From an uncultured Clostridia bacterium (GTDB lineage Bacteria; Bacillota; Clostridia; Oscillospirales; Acutalibacteraceae): DNA of 8,661 bases. The stretch is from NCBI GenBank assembly GCA_947168785.1, contig CAMVNL010000069.1:1-8661 (forward strand), written 5' to 3'. The position numbers were made by a program, and so were the translations under genes. The notes under the pieces were generated by a model. That model did no database searches. It saw nothing but the letters and a program-made list of their open reading frames with translations, and had not been told where the DNA came from. Positions 1 to 4,961 of the stretch are shown piece after piece. How positions within the stretch are numbered: the first letter of the stretch is position 1; each line of letters starts with the position of its first letter.

Positions 1-7
1 AATCGCA

Positions 8-95
8 GCACGGCGCCTTGCGCCGTTGCAACGCAGTTCCGATTTCCTTACGTTTTATCGTTGTTTCCCTCGGTTAACGGCGCAAGGCGCCGTGC
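8..95. repeat. 20-bp perfect inverted repeat, each arm itself a hairpin
   Basis: Positions 8-27 and 76-95 are exact reverse complements (20 of 20), separated by 48 bases. Each arm contains its own hairpin: CGGCGC, a three-base loop, then GCGCCG (11-25, and the equivalent in 78-92). The sequence can therefore fold as two small hairpins or one large stem. A palindromic GTTGCAAC lies at 25-32 and a GCAGC/GCTGC hairpin at 94-105. No T-tract follows on either strand, so it is not a normal intrinsic terminator. It resembles a dispersed palindromic intergenic element, but copy number cannot be seen in one window. Confidence 0.75.
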
Positions 96-121
96 AGCGT
101 GCTGCAACATTTGCGCAGAAA

Positions 122-146
122 ACGCAGCTGAGGCTGCGTGCTGCGT
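122..146. repeat. Small hairpin with tandem heptamer
   Basis: ACGCAGC at 122-128 pairs perfectly with GCTGCGT at 133-139 across a four-base loop. The heptamer GCTGCGT is then repeated immediately at 140-146. Together with the element at 8-95 this fills most of the non-coding stretch upstream of the first gene. The remaining bases (about 147-224) contain no promoter I could place convincingly. An AT-rich patch around 206-216 is the only candidate for a -10 region. Confidence 0.55.
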
Positions 147-238
147 AAACTCGACAAATCCCGCTTGCCGTTTCTCGCAATTACGTGATAGTCCATTTTT
201 TCCCAACAAAATAATACCTACGCGAAGGAGACAGACCC

Positions 239-2563
239 ATGCACAAAGTGCTGAAAAAAATGCTTTGCCTGACGCTTGCCGCCATGATTCTGGCGCCGTT
301 TGCCATACCGGTCGGCGCGGCACAAAAGGAGGAAACGCAAATGACCATTCCCCTGTGGCGGCGGGGCGATATCGTGCTGAACAGCGAAAAACAGTATGAG
401 AACCCCTATACCGACGTGGACGTGGACGCGACGTTCGTCCACGAAAGCGGCGAGGAAATTCACCTGTACGGCTTCTGGAACGGCGGTGACGAATGGCGCG
501 TCCGCTTTGCCCCCACGAAAACCGGCGTATGGACGTATGCCGTCACCTGCAGCGACCCGGAGAATACGTCTCTGAACGGCGTCACGGGAACGCTGACCGC
601 CGTGCCGAACGACGGCGAAACCGAGCTGGACCGGCATGGCTTCGTCCGGATCTCCGACAACGGACGGTATTTCGTCTACGACGACGGCGCCCCCTTCTAC
701 TGGCTGGGCGACACCCACTGGCAGGCGCCCAACTACGTCTCCGTCACCCGGTGCAACTACCCGGGGTGCGGCTGCGGCAATCAGTTCCTGCATGAGGTGG
801 AAAACCGCCTGCGCAAGGGTTTTACCGTCTATCAGACCTATTTCGATGGCGGGGAGAGCGACGGCGGCGGCCAACGGTCCGTTTCCCCGGAGCCCGCCCT
901 GTGGGCGGAAAAATACTCCCTGCCGAACGTGGACGCCTTCCGGGAGAAATATGACGTGATGTTCGACGAGCTGGCCTCGCGGGGCATGTTGATCGCGCTG
1001 GGCTTCGGCGTACACGCCTCCACCACGAACGCCATGGGAAAGGAAGCGCTTGACAGGCTCTCCCGCTACCTGACGGCCCGCTACGCCGCCTATCCCGTGG
1101 TATGGATCACCGCCCAGGAGATCACCGGCGACCCGCAGTTTGAGCCATGGCTTTCCTCCGCCGCCGTCACCGCCGCCGGGGACGGCTATCACCACCCCCA
1201 GAGCGCGCACCAGTACGTGATGTCGGTGAACGACAGCTTCATTGAACGGCTGGACGGGCAGGCGTGGCACGATTTCTTTACGCTGCAGAACGGCCACAAT
1301 CACATCGCGGAGAAAAGCGTCTATGAGGGATACTGGAACAACCGGCGCACCGCGACGAAGCCCTTTGTGGAGTCGGAGGCCAATTATGAGGACCTTTGGT
1401 GCGGCGGCTTCAACGGCTATGAGGCGTCGCGGATCTCCGCTTGGAAGGCCAACCTCTGCGGCAGCTGCGGCTTTACCTACGGCGTCACCGGCATCTGGGC
1501 CAACTGCTGGTCCACGGCGGGCAGCACGGGGTGGCTGGGCTCTTACAGCACGGAGCCGTGGTATATGGGGTTGGATAAGCCCGGCTCCTTTGAAATGAAA
1601 TACCTGGCAGATTTCTTCCGGTACGTGGATTTCACCCGCCTGATCCCCCGGTTCAACGACCGGCGGTATTCCGACTGCGTCTCGGAGAAAAAGGCGGTGG
1701 CCTCCTCTGAAAACGCCGACACCTACGTCGCCTATTTTTACAACACGGACCGCACCACTGGCGTTCTGCGCGGCCTGAACCGGAACGAGACCTACCGCGC
1801 CGCCTGGTATAACGTGCTGACCGGGAAATACATTGATATCAGTAAGAATATCCGGCCCCGGCTCGGCTCCTGGGCCGTCCCGCTGAAGCCGACCACCGGC
1901 GACTGGGCGCTGCTGGTGACGAGCCACGAGCCCGGCGCGTATGAGACGGAAGCCGCCCCCTGCGCCACCGGCGATACGGCGGCGGTCAATCCCTCCGCGC
2001 TGCTCCCCTGCGCGCTGCCGGAATACGACGGTGAGAAGCTGCCGTTCTCCGCCACCTGCGTCGGCGGCATGATCTATGACGCCGACGGGAAGCTGACCGA
2101 TACGGCGCCGCTGCTGACGGACGGCGATCCCGAGACGGAATGGAGGCCCTTCTCAGCGGAGGCGACGCAGACGATTCTGCTGGACCTTGAACAGCAGCAG
2201 TCCCTCGGCGCGCTGAATATTGTTCCGGGCAAAGACGCCGCGCCGCTCTCGGTGCGCGTGTACGGCTCCGACGACGGAGAGAACTGGCGGATCCTGGCGG
2301 ACGACGCCCTGCGCCCGTTCAAGGTCTGCCGCGCGGACCGGCTGAACGGGAGAACCGCCCTGACGACGGAGCTGGAAGGCAGCTGCCGCTATGTAAAGCT
2401 CCTGGTCATGGGCGTGGACAAGGAAGCCAATAAAGCGATAGCGGAGCTGGAGCTTTACGCGGGCAGCGGAGCAGAACCCTCGCCGATCGAGCGCCTTATC
2501 GGCAGGCTCACAGCGTTTTTCCGGCGGATCACAGCTTTTTTCAGATCGCTTTCCGGCTGCTGA
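239..2563 (+). CDS. Secreted DUF5060/DUF4038 glycoside-hydrolase-like protein with C-terminal discoidin domain
   Basis: Predicted exported glycosidase-like enzyme of 774 residues. Residues 1-28 form a Sec signal peptide (KK, hydrophobic core, cleavage near VGA-AQ). Residues 37-123 match a DUF5060 beta-sandwich. About 133-460 match the DUF4038 TIM barrel: YWLGDTHW at 154-161, the YPVVWITAQE stretch ending at E294 (candidate acid/base), a WHDFFTLQNGH segment at 343-353, KPFVESEANYE at 374-384 (E380 candidate nucleophile), and FTYGVTGIW at 412-420. About 470-562 resemble the putative collagen-binding beta-sandwich often found after DUF4038. About 602-741 form an F5/8 type C (discoidin) domain, probably sugar-binding. 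The tail 749-774 is cationic and aromatic. The family includes apiosidases (GH140), but the substrate here cannot be read from sequence. The start at 239 has AAGGAG eight bases upstream. A second strong site lies inside the gene at 324-332. A terminator follows, so it is probably transcribed alone. Family call firm, activity uncertain. Confidence 0.88.
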   Translation: MHKVLKKMLCLTLAAMILAPFAIPVGAAQKEETQMTIPLWRRGDIVLNSEKQYENPYTDVDVDATFVHESGEEIHLYGFWNGGDEWRVRFAPTKTGVWTYAVTCSDPENTSLNGVTGTLTAVPNDGETELDRHGFVRISDNGRYFVYDDGAPFYWLGDTHWQAPNYVSVTRCNYPGCGCGNQFLHEVENRLRKGFTVYQTYFDGGESDGGGQRSVSPEPALWAEKYSLPNVDAFREKYDVMFDELASRGMLIALGFGVHASTTNAMGKEALDRLSRYLTARYAAYPVVWITAQEITGDPQFEPWLSSAAVTAAGDGYHHPQSAHQYVMSVNDSFIERLDGQAWHDFFTLQNGHNHIAEKSVYEGYWNNRRTATKPFVESEANYEDLWCGGFNGYEASRISAWKANLCGSCGFTYGVTGIWANCWSTAGSTGWLGSYSTEPWYMGLDKPGSFEMKYLADFFRYVDFTRLIPRFNDRRYSDCVSEKKAVASSENADTYVAYFYNTDRTTGVLRGLNRNETYRAAWYNVLTGKYIDISKNIRPRLGSWAVPLKPTTGDWALLVTSHEPGAYETEAAPCATGDTAAVNPSALLPCALPEYDGEKLPFSATCVGGMIYDADGKLTDTAPLLTDGDPETEWRPFSAEATQTILLDLEQQQSLGALNIVPGKDAAPLSVRVYGSDDGENWRILADDALRPFKVCRADRLNGRTALTTELEGSCRYVKLLVMGVDKEANKAIAELELYAGSGAEPSPIERLIGRLTAFFRRITAFFRSLSGC
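324..343 (+). promoter_or_regulatory. Internal Shine-Dalgarno and in-frame ATG inside the glycosidase gene
   Basis: AAAAGGAGG at 324-332 lies eight bases before an in-frame ATG at 341 (Met35). This motif is longer than the one serving the annotated start. Initiation here would give a 740-residue product lacking the signal peptide and starting at the DUF5060 domain (MTIPLW). The site is seen directly. Its use in the cell is inference. Confidence 0.5.
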
Positions 2564-2586
2564 CTGCCTCTTGCGATAAAACAATG

Positions 2587-2647
2587 GGACTGTTGCGTTA
2601 ACAGATAGCTTTATGGGGACTGTTAACGCCACAGTCCTTTCTTTTTT
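2587..2647 (+). terminator. Strong intrinsic terminator after the DUF4038 gene
   Basis: Positions 2587-2604 pair with 2620-2637 in an 18-position stem with one mismatch (T2594 opposite C2630) and a 15-base loop. The run TTTCTTTTTT follows at 2638-2647. A shorter alternative hairpin, GGACTGT (2617-2623) with ACAGTCC (2631-2637), uses the same 3' arm and would also be followed by the T-run. It lies 24 bases after the stop codon and separates this gene from the downstream operon. Confidence 0.85.
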
Positions 2648-2704
2648 CAGGTTTTTGAGAAAACGGAAAGAAAACAAAAATGGTTCCTGCGGATCAAAAT
2701 GGTG

Positions 2705-2724
2705 ATACCGCAGCGCCGCGGTAT
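2705..2724. repeat. GC-rich intergenic hairpin
   Basis: ATACCGC at 2705-2711 pairs with GCGGTAT at 2718-2724 across a six-base loop. The heptamer GCGCCGC occurs twice close together (2713-2719 and 2726-2732). No T-run follows on either strand, so it is not a clear terminator. It lies about 40 bases upstream of the operon promoter. It could be a dispersed intergenic repeat or a regulatory site, and nothing in the window decides which. Confidence 0.45.
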
Positions 2725-2761
2725 TGCGCCGCCTACCCCGGCTCCGCCGTGCAAATCGTTG

Positions 2762-2790
2762 TTTACAAGACGCTGAAAATATGATATGAT
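2762..2790 (+). promoter_or_regulatory. Sigma-A-type promoter for the phospholipase operon
   Basis: TTTACA at 2762-2767 and TATGAT at 2785-2790 are separated by exactly 17 bases. Each hexamer differs from the TTGACA/TATAAT consensus at one position. Transcription would begin near 2797, leaving a leader of about 60 bases before the ATG at 2858. It is placed just after the upstream terminator, as expected for an independent operon. Confidence 0.75.
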
Positions 2791-2857
2791 ATCGTTGTGT
2801 CGGCAGCTGCATATTCAAAGCAAATCTCAACAAGGCTGCGCATGAAAGAGAGACAAT

Positions 2858-4039
2858 ATGAAACGGTTTTTTAAGAAAATGATTTCCATGGGGCTGCTTA
2901 CAGCCTTATTGGTGAGCGTCTTACCCCTCGGCGGCGTTTGTGCGGCAGGCCAAGCCGCCGGCGAAGACAGCCTGAACGGAAAAAACTGGATGTCGGGGAT
3001 CCCCGACGGCAGGTATATCTATGAAATCAACCTTCCCGGCACCCACGACAGCGCGACGGCCTACTGCAAAAACACAACGGATAATTACGTGCAGTTATTG
3101 GGGCACCCCGTGTTCAACGCCGGGGAATACGCCAAAACGCAGTCGCTCACCCTGTCCGAGCAGCTGAACGCGGGCGTGCGGTATCTGGACCTGCGTTTTG
3201 CGCCGAAGGAAGGGACGCTGCTGCTTTGCCACGGAAATCTCGAAAAGGTGGCGGCTGTGAACAAAGTCATACAAATCCTGAGCTTTTTCCTCCCCATCCT
3301 GAAGCTGCTCGGCGGACCGGACGCTCCCCTTCTGAGTCTGGACACGGAATTTTACGCCTATGAAGACGAGGCGTGTACCGTCCCCTTGACCGGCGACAGC
3401 GTGTTCGGGCAGCTAAAAGCGTTTTTACAAGAAAATCCGAGTGAAACCCTTATCATCACCGCCAAAAAGGAAAACGGCGATACGGAGGCGTTTTTACAGC
3501 TCTTCAAAGCGCAGATAGAGACGTTGAAAAACGAGATCAACCCCTCCACGGGGGAGGCGTATCTCTATACCGAAAACGGAAACGGCGTCTACACGAAAAT
3601 GCCCACGCTTTCGGAGGTACGGGGAAAGATCATTCTCATGACGCCTTTTTATGAGGAGGTTCAGGCCGGCGATATGCTGGACGCCAAAAACAACGCGGGG
3701 GAAACCGATTTTATGGGAATGACCTTCCACTATGAAAACCACTGGAGCGTTCCCTCTGCCCTGAAAACGGCATACGCAGAGTGCTTTCTGAAAGAATTTT
3801 CGACAGAAATGAGCAAGGACCCCGAGCGGCACCTGACCTCTGCCAACGTGCTGAAAACCAACGCGAGCGTCGGTCTGGTGCAAAGCCCGCGTTCGATTGC
3901 CCGGAGTGTAAACGGCAGCCTTTATGATGAAAACAAATTGACAAAAGGGCGGTACTACGGCTGGATCATGGGCGATTTCATGACGGAGGAGATCTGCTCC
4001 GCGATCTGGCGCACGAATTACTTTGTTTTTGAGCTGTAA
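2858..4039 (+). CDS. Secreted phosphatidylinositol-specific phospholipase C family protein
   Basis: Bacterial PI-PLC X-domain protein of 393 residues, exported by a signal peptide (1-30, MKRFFKK then a hydrophobic core, cleavage near CAA). Family members cleave phosphatidylinositol or GPI anchors to diacylglycerol and inositol cyclic phosphate. Visible landmarks are LPGTHDS with His63 (first catalytic His), GVRYLDLR with Asp111 and Arg113, LLLCHGN with His125 (second catalytic His), NPSET at 193-197 then AKKE at 202-205, RGKIIL at 255-260, and GWIMGDF with Asp373 (the Asp that pairs with the first His in the Bacillus enzyme). The catalytic set looks complete. His125 to NPSET is much longer than I recall for the Bacillus cereus enzyme and carries a hydrophobic run at 137-152. 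The ribosome site is weak (GAGAG at 2848-2852). First gene of an operon, followed after 33 bases by the next. Family call is strong, substrate unknown. Confidence 0.9.
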   Translation: MKRFFKKMISMGLLTALLVSVLPLGGVCAAGQAAGEDSLNGKNWMSGIPDGRYIYEINLPGTHDSATAYCKNTTDNYVQLLGHPVFNAGEYAKTQSLTLSEQLNAGVRYLDLRFAPKEGTLLLCHGNLEKVAAVNKVIQILSFFLPILKLLGGPDAPLLSLDTEFYAYEDEACTVPLTGDSVFGQLKAFLQENPSETLIITAKKENGDTEAFLQLFKAQIETLKNEINPSTGEAYLYTENGNGVYTKMPTLSEVRGKIILMTPFYEEVQAGDMLDAKNNAGETDFMGMTFHYENHWSVPSALKTAYAECFLKEFSTEMSKDPERHLTSANVLKTNASVGLVQSPRSIARSVNGSLYDENKLTKGRYYGWIMGDFMTEEICSAIWRTNYFVFEL

Positions 4040-4072
4040 GAGTCGGTACGATAAAAGAAAGGAAGTTATCAG

Positions 4073-4921
4073 ATGGAAAAGGCGGTATCCTTTTTTCGCA
4101 GAAGCCTGACTGTTTTGTTCGCAATGGTCGCCTGGCTCGGAGGGTCGATTTCGGGTGAGCCCTATATACGCTCCGGGAACATGGAGATCGCACGTACGCT
4201 GGAGTTTACCTACGCCGACGGCGTGAGCTTCTGCCAGGGGCTTGCAACGGACGGGACGTATTTTTACGGCATCGGCGCCTACAAATTTTTAGATTATAAT
4301 GCGATCACGAAGATCGATATTGCCACCGGCGAGATCGTTGAGCGGCGTGAGATGTGCCTGCCGAAGGACCTGCTGCTGAAGGGGTATTCGCATCTCGGCG
4401 ACGGCTGTCTGTATGAAGGCAGGCTCTATATCGCGCTGGAGGATTTCGGCTTCCGCCACCCCGGCGTGATCGTCTATGACCCCGCCACGCTGGAGGCGTT
4501 GGATTTCCATACGCTGCCCGACGAGGGCCGCGGTAACGGACGCATTCCGTGGTGTGTGATCAAGGACGACGTGCTGTATTATTCGCAGTCGAACGACGTG
4601 GACGAGATACGGATGCTGGACCTGCGGGATTACTCCTATCTCGGCGCGCTGAAGATCGACACGACGCTGTTCAAGGTGCAGGGCGGGGAGATCTACAACG
4701 ATACGCTCTATATGGTGACCAATTCCGGCCTGCGCGACAAAACGATGTATGCCGTCGATCTGCAGACCGGGCACGTGGAGCCGGTCTTCGTCCGCTGCAC
4801 CGGCAGGCTCGACGCCGAAGGCGAGGGCATCGCCATCTGCCCGTTGGAAGACGGCTCCCTGTTCCATATCATCGACGTTGGTTCCAAAGTGCGTATCACA
4901 AGCTATCGCCCCACCGCCTGA
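4073..4921 (+). CDS. Exported beta-propeller-like protein of unknown function
   Basis: Protein of 282 residues. Residues 1-28 look like a signal peptide (MEKAVSFFRR, hydrophobic 11-26, small residues to about 28). It could instead stay as a membrane anchor. No lipobox cysteine is present. The rest is rich in short beta-strands with recurring blade-like phrases: GLATDGTYFYGIG (56-68), ITKIDIATGEIV (78-89), LYEGRLYIALEDF (113-125), VIVYDPATLEAL (132-143), DDVLYYSQSNDVDEIRMLDL (165-184), YNDTLYMVTNSG (208-219) and MYAVDLQTGHVEPVF (225-239). These suggest a beta-propeller related loosely to PQQ or SMP-30-like repeats, with perhaps five or six blades. I see no recognised catalytic motif. GGAAG at 4061-4065 precedes the start by seven bases. 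It sits between the phospholipase (33-base gap) and the beta-helix gene (40-base gap), so it is probably co-expressed. No function is assigned. Confidence 0.8.
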   Translation: MEKAVSFFRRSLTVLFAMVAWLGGSISGEPYIRSGNMEIARTLEFTYADGVSFCQGLATDGTYFYGIGAYKFLDYNAITKIDIATGEIVERREMCLPKDLLLKGYSHLGDGCLYEGRLYIALEDFGFRHPGVIVYDPATLEALDFHTLPDEGRGNGRIPWCVIKDDVLYYSQSNDVDEIRMLDLRDYSYLGALKIDTTLFKVQGGEIYNDTLYMVTNSGLRDKTMYAVDLQTGHVEPVFVRCTGRLDAEGEGIAICPLEDGSLFHIIDVGSKVRITSYRPTA

Positions 4922-4961
4922 TCGGCAAGGCTAAAATATAAACATCAACAGGAGGTTCTCC

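Noticed and set aside
61..399. Small open frames on both strands over the 5' repeats
   Set aside because: They translate the inverted repeats themselves. The plus-strand frame runs into the signal-peptide gene in another frame and has no ribosome site.
218..1927. 569-codon open frame on the minus strand across the glycosidase gene
   Set aside because: It lies antisense to a gene with clear domains. Its translation is Val/Gly/Arg-rich low-complexity with no domain, as expected for the mirror of a GC-rich gene.
2858..2950. Lipoprotein signal in the phospholipase (Cys28)
   Set aside because: The residues before Cys28 are GGV, which does not fit the lipobox L-[AS]-[GA]-C. A normal cleavage site follows at once.
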